From NCBI RefSeq assembly GCF_000376565.1, contig NZ_BARG01000038.1, forward strand, positions 287,348 to 351,347: DNA of 64,000 nucleotides, written 5' to 3'. A program made the translations under genes and the position numbers. The notes under the pieces are model-generated. The model was not told where the DNA came from, did no database searches, and saw nothing but the letters and a program-made list of their open reading frames with translations. Below are positions 32,901 through 40,620 of the stretch, in pieces. Each line of letters starts with the position of its first letter. Position 1 is the first letter of the stretch. This DNA is from Streptomyces hokutonensis (lineage in GTDB: Bacteria > Actinomycetota > Actinomycetes > Streptomycetales > Streptomycetaceae).

Positions 32901-33309
32901 CCGGCCCGGCAAGGAGTACACGGTCGACCTGGAACCGGGCGTCCGGCTCCTCATCGAGCTGGAGGCCGTCGGCGAGGCCGACGAGCGCGGGATGCGCACC
33001 GTGATGTCCGCGCTCAACGGCCAGCTCCGTCCGATCCAGGTCCGCGACTCCGCCGCGGCCTCCGACATCCCCGTCACCGAGAAGGCCGACCGCGCCAACA
33101 CCGGCCATGTGGCAGCCCCGTTCGCGGGCGTCGTCACCCTCGCGGTGGAGGAGGGCGACGAGGTGGAGGCCGGGGTCACCGTCGCCACCATCGAGGCCAT
33201 GAAGATGGAGGCGGCGATCACCGCGCCCAAGTCCGGCCGGGTCTCCCGCCTCGCCATCAACCGCATCCAGCAGGTGGAGGGCGGCGACCTGCTCGTCGAG
33301 CTGAGGTAG
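29935..33309 (+). CDS. pyc: Pyruvate carboxylase
   Basis: A 1124-residue single-chain biotin enzyme, the normal length. It carboxylates pyruvate to oxaloacetate. The biotin carboxylase domain starts MFRKVLVANRGEIAIRAFRA, with the ATP loop VKAVAGGGGRGMR and FIEMNPRIQVEHTVTEE. The carboxyltransferase barrel (from about residue 520) has TDTTFRDAHQSLLATRVRT with the metal-binding Asp. The biotin carrier ends the chain with IEAMKMEAAI, in which the central Lys is biotinylated. The ATG at 29935 is favoured because family homology begins exactly there, though the frame is open upstream. Confidence 0.96.
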   Translation: MFRKVLVANRGEIAIRAFRAGYELGARTVAVFPHEDRNSLHRLKADEAYEIGQPGHPVRAYLSVDEIVRAARRAGADAVYPGYGFLSENPELARACEEAGITFVGPSAHILELTGNKATAVAAARAAGVPVLGSSAPSTDVDELVRAAEEIGFPVFVKAVAGGGGRGMRRVEDPATLRESIEAAAREAMSAFGDATVFLEKAVVDPRHIEVQILADGEGNVIHLFERDCSLQRRHQKVVELAPAPNLDPELRDRICADAVRFAREIGYRNAGTVEFLLDPHGNHVFIEMNPRIQVEHTVTEEVTDVDLVQAQLRIASGETLADLGLSQETVTLHGAALQCRITTEDPANGFRPDTGRISAYRSPGGSGIRLDGGTTHAGTEISAHFDSMLVKLTCRGRDFTTAVNRARRAVAEFRIRGVATNIPFLQAVLDDPDFQAGRITTSFIEQRPQLLTARQSADRGTKLLTYLADVTVNKPHGERPDLIDPTTKLPPVPATEPPAGSRQLLAELGPEGFARHLRESPTIGVTDTTFRDAHQSLLATRVRTKDLLAVAPVVAHTVPQLLSLECWGGATYDVALRFLAEDPWDRLAALREAVPNICLQMLLRGRNTVGYTPYPTQVTDAFVQEAAATGIDIFRIFDALNDVGQMRPAIDAVRATGTSIAEVALCYTSDLSDPNERLYTLDYYLRLAEQIVEAGAHVLAVKDMAGLLRAPAAATLVSALRREFGLPVHLHTHDTAGGQLATYLAAIQAGADAVDGAVASMAGTTSQPSLSAIVAATDYSDRPTGLDLQAIGDLEPYWESVRRIYAPFEAGLASPTGRVYHHEIPGGQLSNLRTQAIALGLGDRFEDIEAMYAAADRILGHLVKVTPSSKVVGDLALHLVGAGVSPADFEASPDRYDIPDSVIGFLRGELGTPPGGWPEPFRTKALQGRAAPKPVQELSPEDRTALDKDRRATLNRLLFPGPTREFETHRQTYGDTSVLDSKDFFYGIRPGKEYTVDLEPGVRLLIELEAVGEADERGMRTVMSALNGQLRPIQVRDSAAASDIPVTEKADRANTGHVAAPFAGVVTLAVEEGDEVEAGVTVATIEAMKMEAAITAPKSGRVSRLAINRIQQVEGGDLLVELR

Positions 33310-33315
33310 GTACAC

Positions 33316-33385
33316 GGCGGCGACAGGTTGCCCCACCGGTGACCGGATCGGTCCGGTCCCGGACCCGATGCGGCCTGTCGCCGCC
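33316..33385 (+). terminator. Branched hairpin terminator after pyc
   Basis: GGCGGCGACAGG (33316-33327) pairs perfectly with CCTGTCGCCGCC (33374-33385), enclosing smaller hairpins such as ACCGGA-TCGG-TCCGGT. It starts 7 bases past the pyc stop. Confidence 0.6.
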
Positions 33386-33411
33386 CCACCCGCACGGCGC
33401 AGTCTTGGGAC

Positions 33412-34011
33412 ATGAACCGAGCACTGATCGTCATCGACGTCCAGGAATCCTTCCGCGCCCGCCCCCTGTGGGAGACCATCTCCGACCCGAAGATCGCCGA
33501 GCAGGCCGACCGCCTGGTGCAGCTGGCCCGGCGGGCGGGCGACCTGGTCGTATGGGTGCTGCACTCCGAGCCCGGCAGTGGCGACGTCTTCGACCCGGCC
33601 CTCGGCCACGTCCGCCTCATCGAAGGACTGGAGCGCGCGGAGGGCGAACCGCTCCTCCACAAGACCTCGCACAACGCCTTCACCACCACCAACCTGCAGC
33701 AGATCCTCACCGAGCAGGGCGTCCGCGAGCTCACCATCTGCGGTATCCGCACCGAACAGTGCGTCGAGACCACCACCCGGGTCGCGAGCGACTTCGGCTA
33801 CCAGGTCACCTTCGTCACCGACGCGACGGCCACCAACCCCATCGCGCACCGCGACGCCCCCGCCGACCAGACCGTCGCCGAACTCCTGGCCGACCCCCGC
33901 ACCCTCCCCGCCGACGAGATCATTCGCCGCACCGAGTACGCCCTCGCCGGCCGGTTCGCCACCATCGCGACGGTCGCCGAACTGGAAGCCGCCGCGGCCG
34001 ATCAGGCATGA
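33412..34011 (+). CDS. Isochorismatase-like cysteine hydrolase
   Basis: A 199-residue alpha/beta hydrolase-like protein of the isochorismatase/nicotinamidase superfamily. The catalytic triad is visible: Asp9 in LIVIDVQESF, Lys in LLHKTSHNAF (about residue 84), and Cys in GIRTEQCVETT (about residue 121). Substrates in the family range from isochorismate to amides and biuret; none can be named here. The GlxA-type regulator starts 11 bases after its stop, so they form an operon, a common pairing. Confidence 0.88.
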   Translation: MNRALIVIDVQESFRARPLWETISDPKIAEQADRLVQLARRAGDLVVWVLHSEPGSGDVFDPALGHVRLIEGLERAEGEPLLHKTSHNAFTTTNLQQILTEQGVRELTICGIRTEQCVETTTRVASDFGYQVTFVTDATATNPIAHRDAPADQTVAELLADPRTLPADEIIRRTEYALAGRFATIATVAELEAAAADQA

Positions 34012-34021
34012 TGACCGGATC

Positions 34022-34930
34022 GTGAGCCACGTCGTCTTCTTCCTGGTACCCGGAGTCCATCTGCTGGACCTGGCCGGCCCCGCGCAGGTCTTCTCCACGG
34101 CGGCCGACTTCGGGCACCCCTACACGCTCTCCTACGTCGCCGAGCAACCCGAGGTCACCAGTGCCCAGGGGCTGCCGCTGACGGCCGGGCTCGACTGGCC
34201 CGAGCTCGGCCGCGAGGACCTGATCGTGGTGCCCGGCTGGCGTTCGCTCCGGCTCGCCCAGGGGCCCGCCATCGGGCCCACGCCCCTGCGGGTCCTACGG
34301 GAGCACCACGCCCGCGGCGGAACGGTGGCCAGCGTCTGCGCCGGAGCCGACGCGCTCGGCCGGGCCGGACTTCTCGACGGCCGCCACTGCACCACCCACC
34401 ACGACGTGCAGGAAGAACTCGCGCTGCGCCACCCCAGGGCGACCGTCGTCCGGGACGTCCTCTTCACCACCGACGACCGGGTCATCACCTCGGCGGGCAT
34501 CGCCAGCGGCATCGACCTCGCCCTGCACATCGTCGCCACCCGGCACGGCCCCGCCGTGGCCGCCCAGATCGCCCGGGACATGGTCGTCTACGCCCGCCGC
34601 AACGGCCACGAACCGCAGTCCAGCGCGATGCTCCGGCACCGCTCCCACCTGGACGACACCGTGCACCGCGCCCAGGACCTCATCGACACCCGCTTCGACG
34701 AGGCGCTGCCCCTGCCCGCCCTCGCCTCGGCCGTCGGCGTCAGCGAACGCACCCTCACCCGCCTCTTCACCCGGGCCACCGGACTCACCCCGCTGCGCTA
34801 CCAGCAGACCCTCCGCCTCGAACGCGCCGAGCACCTCATCAGCCACGGCACCACGATCGACGCCGCCGCCCGCTCGGTCGGCTTCGAGGACCCACGCATG
34901 CTGCGCCGACTGCGGGCTCGCGGCCAGTAG
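34022..34930 (+). CDS. GlxA-family regulator (DJ-1/PfpI + AraC-type HTH)
   Basis: A 302-residue regulator. The N-terminal DJ-1/PfpI-like domain (VVFFLVPGVHLLDLAGPAQVFSTAADFG) has ASVCAGADALGRAGLLDG near residue 100 with the cysteine elbow. The C-terminal AraC-type DNA-binding domain covers about residues 220-302, with ALASAVGVSERTLTRLFTRATGLTPLRYQQTLRLERA. It ends shortly after FEDPRMLRRL. The GTG start is 11 bases beyond the isochorismatase-like gene, whose expression it may control. Confidence 0.88.
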   Translation: MSHVVFFLVPGVHLLDLAGPAQVFSTAADFGHPYTLSYVAEQPEVTSAQGLPLTAGLDWPELGREDLIVVPGWRSLRLAQGPAIGPTPLRVLREHHARGGTVASVCAGADALGRAGLLDGRHCTTHHDVQEELALRHPRATVVRDVLFTTDDRVITSAGIASGIDLALHIVATRHGPAVAAQIARDMVVYARRNGHEPQSSAMLRHRSHLDDTVHRAQDLIDTRFDEALPLPALASAVGVSERTLTRLFTRATGLTPLRYQQTLRLERAEHLISHGTTIDAAARSVGFEDPRMLRRLRARGQ

Positions 34931-34942
34931 TCCGGCTGACCC

Positions 34943-36478
34943 TCACAGCACCGCTCCCATACGCCACGGCACGATCTCCTCCGTCCCGAACCCGAGCGCC
35001 TCGGACTTGCTCTCCGCACCGGAGGCCAGGTCCACCAGGGCCTCGAACAGGGCGGTGCCGTAAGCGACTTGATCGGTGTGGCTCATGGCGGGCCCGGCGT
35101 CGAAGTCGATGTCGCCGCGCATCCGCTCGTACAGCCCGCTGGTGGTGCTGATCTTCAGACACGGGACGGGACGGGAGCCGAACAACGAGCCGCGGCCGGT
35201 CGTGAAGGCGAGCAGGTTGGCGCCGCCCGCGACCATCCCGGTGGCCGACACCGGGTCGTAGCCGGGGGTGTCCATGAAGGTGAGGCCCGGCGCGGTGACC
35301 GGCTCCGCGTAGCCGACGACGTCGTTCAGCGGACTCGTCCCGGACTTGAGCACGGCGCCCAGGGACTTCTCCCAGATGGTGGTGATCCCGCCGGCCCGGT
35401 TTCCCCGCGACGGATTGTTGTCGAGGGTCGCGCCGCCCGCGGCCGCGTACTCCTGCCACCAGTCGATGAGTTGGTCGATGCGCGCCGCCGACTCCGGGGT
35501 CGTCGCCCGGTCCCGCAGCAGATGGTGGGCGCCGTAGATCTCCGGGGTCTCGCCGAGTACGACACGCCCGCCGGCCGCGACGAGCAGATCGGCCGCGACA
35601 CCGAGCGTGGGGTTCGCGGTCAGGCCGGAGTAGGCGTCGCTGCCGCCGCATTGGAGGCCCAGGGTCAGGTCCGAGAGTGGGATCGGCGTGCGGTGGGTCC
35701 GCGTGATGCGTGGGACCAGGTCCGCGATGCGGTCGAGTGCCGCGTTCACCGTGGCCGCCGTACCGCCGAGTTGCTGGATGGTGAGTGTCTCGGCGCCCAA
35801 GTCGCCGTCGGGGAGCAGGTTTTCGGGCTGGTTCACCTCGCAGCCGAGACTGATCAGCAGGGCCGCCGCGACGTTGGCGTGGCCGAGGTAACCGTGCAGC
35901 GTGCGGCGCAGGACGGCATCCCCAGGTGTGCCCTCCGCCATTCCGCAGCCGAGGTCGTGCGGGAGCGCGATGACACCGTCGAGACCGGGTGTCCCCTTGT
36001 GGACGGCGTCGGCCTGCTGGGCGATCATCCGGGCCACCGTGGCCGAGCAGTTCACGGTCGGGACCACGACGACGTAGTTCCGGGTGGCGGCGCGCCCGTC
36101 GGCCCTGCGGTAGCCGAGGAAGTGGTCGCGGGTGGGAGAGACACCGGACGGTCGTGACCGTGTCGGTGACTGGTGCGGGGTCGGCTCTTCCCACTGGCCG
36201 ACGCCCAGGTTGTGCACGTGGACGTGCCCGCCGGCCGGGATGTCGGCGAGGGCCACGCCGATGACCTCGCCGTACTTGCGGACCGGAGTGCCCTTCGGAA
36301 TGTCGTGCAGCGCGACCTTGTGCCCGGCGGGGATGTCCTCGACGGCCGGTGCCGTGCCGTCTGGTAGCTCGAGGAGTGTCCCTCGCGCCGCTGCCACGAG
36401 AAGCAGGCCTATGTCGTCCACGCCGGGACGAGGCACCAGCGGTTTCGATCCCTGTGCGTCTCGACGTTCGCTGTTCAC
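34943..36478 (-). CDS. UxaA-family dehydratase (altronate/galactarate dehydratase-like)
   Basis: A 511-residue sugar-acid dehydratase. The N-terminal SAF domain (about 20-95, AGHKVALHDIPKGTPVRKYGEVIGVALADIPAGGHVHVHN) is followed by the large domain starting LGYRRADGRAATRNYVVVVPTVNCSATVARMI, with GCGMAEGTPGDAVLRRTLHGYLGHAN and LGLQCGGSDAYSGLTANP. The family dehydrates aldonates or aldarates, usually with a metal. It lies downstream of the SMP-30 and LysR genes on the same strand and probably acts late in the same pathway. A LysR-type motif (ATTCGTATTCC, minus strand) sits 64-74 bases upstream. Confidence 0.88.
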   Translation of the reverse strand: MNSERRDAQGSKPLVPRPGVDDIGLLLVAAARGTLLELPDGTAPAVEDIPAGHKVALHDIPKGTPVRKYGEVIGVALADIPAGGHVHVHNLGVGQWEEPTPHQSPTRSRPSGVSPTRDHFLGYRRADGRAATRNYVVVVPTVNCSATVARMIAQQADAVHKGTPGLDGVIALPHDLGCGMAEGTPGDAVLRRTLHGYLGHANVAAALLISLGCEVNQPENLLPDGDLGAETLTIQQLGGTAATVNAALDRIADLVPRITRTHRTPIPLSDLTLGLQCGGSDAYSGLTANPTLGVAADLLVAAGGRVVLGETPEIYGAHHLLRDRATTPESAARIDQLIDWWQEYAAAGGATLDNNPSRGNRAGGITTIWEKSLGAVLKSGTSPLNDVVGYAEPVTAPGLTFMDTPGYDPVSATGMVAGGANLLAFTTGRGSLFGSRPVPCLKISTTSGLYERMRGDIDFDAGPAMSHTDQVAYGTALFEALVDLASGAESKSEALGFGTEEIVPWRMGAVL

Positions 36479-36541
36479 GTGATCGACCGTAGGGCCCCAA
36501 CACCGCGCAAGGGAAAGACGGTTATCGATGGTCGGTCATCC

Positions 36542-36555
36542 GGAATACGAATGCC
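36542..36555. promoter_or_regulatory. TATTCG-type motif upstream of the UxaA gene
   Basis: The minus strand reads GGCATTCGTATTCC, sharing ATTCGTATT with the motif at 38540-38553 and TATTCG with the SMP-30 promoter motifs. It is a candidate site for the neighbouring LysR regulator. Confidence 0.4.
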
Positions 36556-36577
36556 CGTCGCCCCGGCGGCAGTTGGG

Positions 36578-37456
36578 TCAGGCCCGGAACGGGTGGACAG
36601 GGACTCCTGCCGTTCCGGTCTCGACGACGAAGACGGAACCCGACAGCGGGGACCTGGCCAACTCCTCGGCGGACAGGCCGTTTCGCGCGGACGTGATGAA
36701 CAGGCGGCCGTCCGTGCCGAAGGCGCAGCTCGTCGGCTGAAGCACGGGCACGGGAACGAGTCCGACCACGCGCCCTGTCGGGTCGTAGCGTCGCACTTCG
36801 CGAGCGCCGTGCATGGCCACCCAGAAGCAGCCCTCGACGTCGACGGCGAGACCGTCGGGGACGCCCACTCCCTCGGTCTTGGTCAGCACCTCCAGGCGGC
36901 CGAGTTCGCCCGGCTCCGCGTGGAAGTCCGCGCGGTAGAGGAGGTTGGCGTAGCTGTCGGCGAGGTACATGACGGTGTCCTCGGCGTTCCAGCCCAGCCC
37001 GTTGGGCAGCACGAGGCCGTCCGCGACGACGACGCTCGGCCCGTCGCCGTCCCAGCGGTGCAACCGGCCCTGGCCGGGTGCGAACTCCATGTCGTTGCTG
37101 CCCGCCCAGAACCTGCCGCGGGAGTCGACCTTGCCGTCGTTCATGCGCAGGTTCGGTTCGGGCAGCACGGGATCGACCAGTGTCAGCCCGTCGTCGGTGA
37201 CGTAGCCGAACCCCTCGGCAACCGCTACGGCGAAACCGTCGTGCGACTCGCGGGGCGCGACCGTGCCGACCATCGTGCCGACCTCGTGGACGGTCTGCCG
37301 ACCGGTGGACAGATCGTCCTCGAACACCTTGCGGCCGTAGATGTCCACCCAGAGGAGATGCCCGGTGCGAGGATCGAAGACCGGTCCCTCGCCGACGTCC
37401 GAGGTCTCACTGCGGACCGCCACTTCGAGATCTGCGTACGTTCGGACACTGGTCAT
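36578..37456 (-). CDS. SMP-30/gluconolactonase-family lactonase
   Basis: A 292-residue six-bladed beta-propeller of the SMP-30/LRE family. Typical text is EGPVFDPRTGHLLWVDIYGRKVFEDD with the metal-binding Glu, LRMNDGKVDSRGRFWAGSNDME with the central Asn and Asp, and LPNGLGWNAEDTVMYLADSYANLLYRADF. These enzymes hydrolyse sugar lactones to aldonic acids. Position between LysR and the UxaA dehydratase suggests it supplies the acid that the dehydratases use. Confidence 0.9.
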   Translation of the reverse strand: MTSVRTYADLEVAVRSETSDVGEGPVFDPRTGHLLWVDIYGRKVFEDDLSTGRQTVHEVGTMVGTVAPRESHDGFAVAVAEGFGYVTDDGLTLVDPVLPEPNLRMNDGKVDSRGRFWAGSNDMEFAPGQGRLHRWDGDGPSVVVADGLVLPNGLGWNAEDTVMYLADSYANLLYRADFHAEPGELGRLEVLTKTEGVGVPDGLAVDVEGCFWVAMHGAREVRRYDPTGRVVGLVPVPVLQPTSCAFGTDGRLFITSARNGLSAEELARSPLSGSVFVVETGTAGVPVHPFRA

Positions 37457-37513
37457 CGCGACTCCGTTCGTTTTCCCTCAACCTGGCCCCGGGCACCCGT
37501 GATCGTCAACGCC

Positions 37514-37547
37514 CGAATAGCAGATGCCGGGTATTCGCTCCGCGAAT
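37514..37547. promoter_or_regulatory. LysR-type operator cluster upstream of the lactonase gene
   Basis: CGAATA (37514-37519) and TATTCG (37532-37537) form one inverted pair, and ATTCGC-TCC-GCGAAT (37533-37547) a second, perfect one. They lie 58-91 bases upstream of the SMP-30 start. The TATTCG core recurs at 38542 and, on the other strand, related text at 36542. Confidence 0.5.
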
Positions 37548-37561
37548 GGAAGCGGGTCATG

Positions 37562-38494
37562 TCATACCGGTGGAATGGCTGTTGTGCCCTCAGGTCTGGG
37601 GGCTCTCATCACCGCTCGGATGAAAGCCTGTGCGGCTGCGCCCAGCGGACGCTCCGAATGCCACCACACTCCCACGTCCCGAAAGCGGTTGAGTTGGTGA
37701 AGGGGGCGCATTTCCATTCCTTCGCGCAGAATCATCACCGCGCCCAGATGGTTGATGATCCCGAGTCCGTGTCCGGCGCGCACCATGGCACCCAGCGTGG
37801 TGGGCTGATGCGACACGATTCCGTTCGGCGAGACCAGGTTCTGGATGCTCAACTCGACCTCGGCCTCGTATCCGACCACCGTGTTGGCGAGCGGATCGCC
37901 GATCGTGATGACGCGCTGGTTCGCGAAGTCGGCGAGTTCGACCTCGCTCTTCTTGAGCAGGGGATGACCGGTCGGCGCGAGCATCACATACGGCTCGCGC
38001 CACAACGGCCGCATGGTGAAGGCGTGGTCGTGCGGTTCGGGCCGGACCGTGCGGAGGGCCACTGAGACCCGGCGCTCGGACAGCGCCGCCTCGATGAAGT
38101 CCACGTCCCCGTCCAGGACCGCCACCCGGATCCCCGGATATCTCGCCTGCAAGGACGTGATGACTCCCGGCAGGAACTCCGCACTCGCGCTGGCGAAACT
38201 CGCGACGGTGACGCTTCCGGTGATGTTCCCCAGATCGGTCTGGCGCGCGGTGACCAATTCGTCCGCCGCCGCGAGCACCGCGCGCGCCCGGGCCAGCAGC
38301 GCGCGCCCGTCGTCGGTGAGGGTGAGCGGGCGGATACGGCGTTCGATGAGCAGACAGCCGAGTTCGCGTTCCAGATTCGCGATGTGCGCCGATACGCGCG
38401 GCTGCGACAAATGCAGTTTGTCCGCCGCCCTGGTGAAGCCACCGGTATCGACGACCTCAACCCAGGTACGCAACCAGGCCAGTTCGAGCGTCAT
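37562..38494 (-). CDS. LysR-family transcriptional regulator
   Basis: A 310-residue LysR-type regulator. The winged helix is at the N-terminus (LAWLRTWVEVVDTGGFTRAADKLHLSQPRVSAHIANLERELGCLLIERR) and the effector-binding domain follows from about residue 90 (GSVTVASFASASAEFLPGVI). It is divergent from the enolase-superfamily dehydratase and upstream of the lactonase gene; shared TATTCG motifs in the three control regions support it as their local regulator, responding to a pathway sugar acid. Confidence 0.92.
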   Translation of the reverse strand: MTLELAWLRTWVEVVDTGGFTRAADKLHLSQPRVSAHIANLERELGCLLIERRIRPLTLTDDGRALLARARAVLAAADELVTARQTDLGNITGSVTVASFASASAEFLPGVITSLQARYPGIRVAVLDGDVDFIEAALSERRVSVALRTVRPEPHDHAFTMRPLWREPYVMLAPTGHPLLKKSEVELADFANQRVITIGDPLANTVVGYEAEVELSIQNLVSPNGIVSHQPTTLGAMVRAGHGLGIINHLGAVMILREGMEMRPLHQLNRFRDVGVWWHSERPLGAAAQAFIRAVMRAPRPEGTTAIPPV

Positions 38495-38539
38495 TGGCCG
38501 AACCTCCTCTTCTTACGGTCATCTGCGCGGCGGATCACC

Positions 38540-38553
38540 GGTATTCGTATTTC
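38540..38553. promoter_or_regulatory. TATTCG-type motif in the LysR/dehydratase divergent promoter
   Basis: GGTATTCGTATTTC lies 40-53 bases before the dehydratase start and 46-59 bases from the LysR start. It matches the minus-strand text at 36542-36555 (ATTCGTATT) and the TATTCG arms at 37532. Confidence 0.45.
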
Positions 38554-38592
38554 ACTGTTGACGAGTTTTGGAGACCATGGCCGACTGGGACA

Positions 38593-39795
38593 ATGACCGA
38601 TCAGACTTCTTTCGGCACTGCCCGCGGGCTGCTGTCCGCGCACGGAGCGGATCTCCTTCGCGGCGACGACGGTGCCGTGATCACCTCCGTGGAGACCTAC
38701 GCACTCGCCGTGCCCCTGAAGCGGCCCATCGCCGACTCCACGGCCGCCATGGCGCACTGGACGGTGCCCGTGGTCGAGATCCGTACCGCCGACGGCCGGA
38801 TCGGGACCGGGATCTCCGGTGTGCACTGCGCTCCCGAACTCCTCTCCGACGTGATCCTCTCCTACTATGCCGACGCCCTCCTCGACACCTCCTCGGAGGA
38901 CATCCTCGGCACCTGGAAACGCCTGTACTGGCTGCCCACGCACTGGATCGGCCGGGCCGGTGTCGTCCACATGGCGCTGGCCATGGTCGACATCGCCCTG
39001 TGGGACCTCGCCGCACAGCGCGCCGGGATGCCCCTGTGGCGGCTGTTGGGCGGCACCCAGGAGAGCGTCGAGGCGTACAACACCGACGGCGGCTGGCTCA
39101 ACCTCAGCGACTCCGACCTGGTCCGGGACCTCACCTCGCTGGTCGACCACGGCTGGTCCCGGGTGAAGATCAAGGTGGGCCGGTCCGACTGGCGGGAGGA
39201 CGCCCGGCGCGTCCGCGCGGTCCGCAAGGCGCTCGGCGACGACGTGACCCTGATGTGCGACGCCAACCAGCGCTGGGACCTGTCGACCGCCAACCAGATC
39301 ATGCCGGTCCTCGAGGAGGCCGCGATGGACTGGGTGGAGGAGCCCTTCCACGCCGACGACCTCCAGGCCCACACCCGCCTCCAGTCGTCGACGCGGCTGG
39401 ACGTGGCGGCCGGCGAAAGCATCTACTCGTACCACCAGTTCGCCTCCTTCATGGCCGCCGACGCCATCCGCGTCGTCCAGGCCGACGTCACCCGGGTCGG
39501 CGGCGTCACCGAGTTCCTCCAGGTCGCGGCACACGCGGCGGCCCGGGGCCTGCGGCTGGCACCGCACGCGGGCGACATGATGCAGGTGCACCAGCACCTG
39601 GTGGGCACCGTCCTGTCGGAGGTGCCGCCCCTTGTCGAGTTCATCCCCTGGACGCAGGAAGCCTTCGTCGAGCGCAGCGTCGTACGCGAAGGACTCATGG
39701 AGCGCCCGCAGAGCCCGGGGGCCTCCACCGCGATCGAACCGGCCGCCCGGGTCCGCTGGCAGCTCCCTGCGGTGGGCTCGGCCCGCACCCTGTGA
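38593..39795 (+). CDS. Enolase-superfamily sugar-acid dehydratase (mandelate racemase subgroup)
   Basis: A 400-residue member of the mandelate racemase/muconate lactonising group. Catalytic and metal positions are visible: KIKVG (base Lys), MCDANQRW (Asp), VEEPF (Glu), AGES (Glu), and LAPHAG (catalytic His). Such enzymes dehydrate acid sugars, for example L-fuconate or galactarate, to 2-keto-3-deoxy acids; the exact sugar is unknown. The ATG at 38593 begins a normal N-terminus. The SDR gene follows after 32 bases. Confidence 0.9.
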   Translation: MTDQTSFGTARGLLSAHGADLLRGDDGAVITSVETYALAVPLKRPIADSTAAMAHWTVPVVEIRTADGRIGTGISGVHCAPELLSDVILSYYADALLDTSSEDILGTWKRLYWLPTHWIGRAGVVHMALAMVDIALWDLAAQRAGMPLWRLLGGTQESVEAYNTDGGWLNLSDSDLVRDLTSLVDHGWSRVKIKVGRSDWREDARRVRAVRKALGDDVTLMCDANQRWDLSTANQIMPVLEEAAMDWVEEPFHADDLQAHTRLQSSTRLDVAAGESIYSYHQFASFMAADAIRVVQADVTRVGGVTEFLQVAAHAAARGLRLAPHAGDMMQVHQHLVGTVLSEVPPLVEFIPWTQEAFVERSVVREGLMERPQSPGASTAIEPAARVRWQLPAVGSARTL

Positions 39796-39827
39796 GACCC
39801 CGACCGTCCACCGAGGAAAGGAACGAG

Positions 39828-40574
39828 ATGACCGAGCAGACCGACGACCGCGTGGCCGTCGTCACCGGCGCGGGCCAGGGAATCGGGCGCGCCATCGCCC
39901 TGGCGCTCGCGGCCCGGGGCGTACGGGTCGTCGTCACCGACCGCAACACCGAGACCGGAACCGCCGTCGCCAAGGAGACCGGCGGCGACTTCCTGCCCCT
40001 GGACGTCGCCGACCCTCGGGCCGTCGCGGAGGTCGCGGACGAGGTCGTACGGCGCTTCGACCGCGTCGACGTCCTGGTCAACAACGCCGGTATCGCCCAC
40101 GAGAACGCGGCCCTCGACGTGACCGACGCGATCTGGCACCGCGTCCTCGACACCGACCTGACCGGCACCTTCGTGGCCTGCCGCGAGTTCGGCCGGCACT
40201 TCGTGCACCGGCGCTCCGGATCGATCGTGAACATCTCCTCCATCGCCGCCTTCATCGGGTCCAACCCCGAGTACCACGTCGCCTACGACGTCGCGAAGGC
40301 CGGTGTCTCCCAGCTCGCGCGGTCGCTCGCCGTCGAGTGGGCGCAGTACGGGGTCCGGGTCAACGCCGTCGCGCCGGGACGGACCCGCACCCCCATCCTC
40401 GACACGGTCGGGATGGACGATCCCCGCCGGATGACGCAGTGGATCGACCAGATCCCGATGGGCCGGCTGCTGGAGGCCGAGGAGATCGCTGCGGCCGTGG
40501 CCTTCGTGGCGCTCGACGGCACCGCGATGACCGGACAGACCCTCCTCGTCGACGGCGGCCAGATCGCGCAGTGA
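39828..40574 (+). CDS. SDR family dehydrogenase of the sugar-acid pathway
   Basis: A 248-residue classical SDR with TGAGQGIGRAIALAL (cofactor site, from about residue 15), VLVNNAGIAHEN, the serine in NISSIAAF, and YDVAKAG (YxxxK motif). The ATG at 39828 follows GGAAAGGAA. In oxidative fucose or arabinose pathways an SDR oxidises the 2-keto-3-deoxy acid made by an enolase-superfamily dehydratase, which fits its position directly behind that gene. Confidence 0.9.
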   Translation: MTEQTDDRVAVVTGAGQGIGRAIALALAARGVRVVVTDRNTETGTAVAKETGGDFLPLDVADPRAVAEVADEVVRRFDRVDVLVNNAGIAHENAALDVTDAIWHRVLDTDLTGTFVACREFGRHFVHRRSGSIVNISSIAAFIGSNPEYHVAYDVAKAGVSQLARSLAVEWAQYGVRVNAVAPGRTRTPILDTVGMDDPRRMTQWIDQIPMGRLLEAEEIAAAVAFVALDGTAMTGQTLLVDGGQIAQ

Positions 40575-40584
40575 CGCTGTCATC

Positions 40585-40620
40585 GACGCTTGCCCTCAGC
40601 CGAGGCCGAGGGCAAGCGTC
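40585..40620. terminator. Bidirectional hairpin between SDR and GH95 genes
   Basis: GACGCTTGCCCTC (40585-40597) and GAGGGCAAGCGTC (40608-40620) are perfectly complementary over 13 bp with a 10-base loop. The hairpin contains the last codons and stop of the convergent GH95 gene and lies 10 bases after the SDR stop. Confidence 0.72.

Noticed and set aside
30951..34025. 1024-codon open frame on the plus strand inside pyc
   Set aside because: Frame-shifted copy of pyruvate carboxylase and the isochorismatase-like gene, dominated by Arg and Pro.
34880..34930. Possible truncation of the GlxA-type regulator after FEDPRMLRRL
   Set aside because: Related Streptomyces GlxA proteins, as far as I recall, often end shortly after this motif, so I do not treat it as a broken gene.
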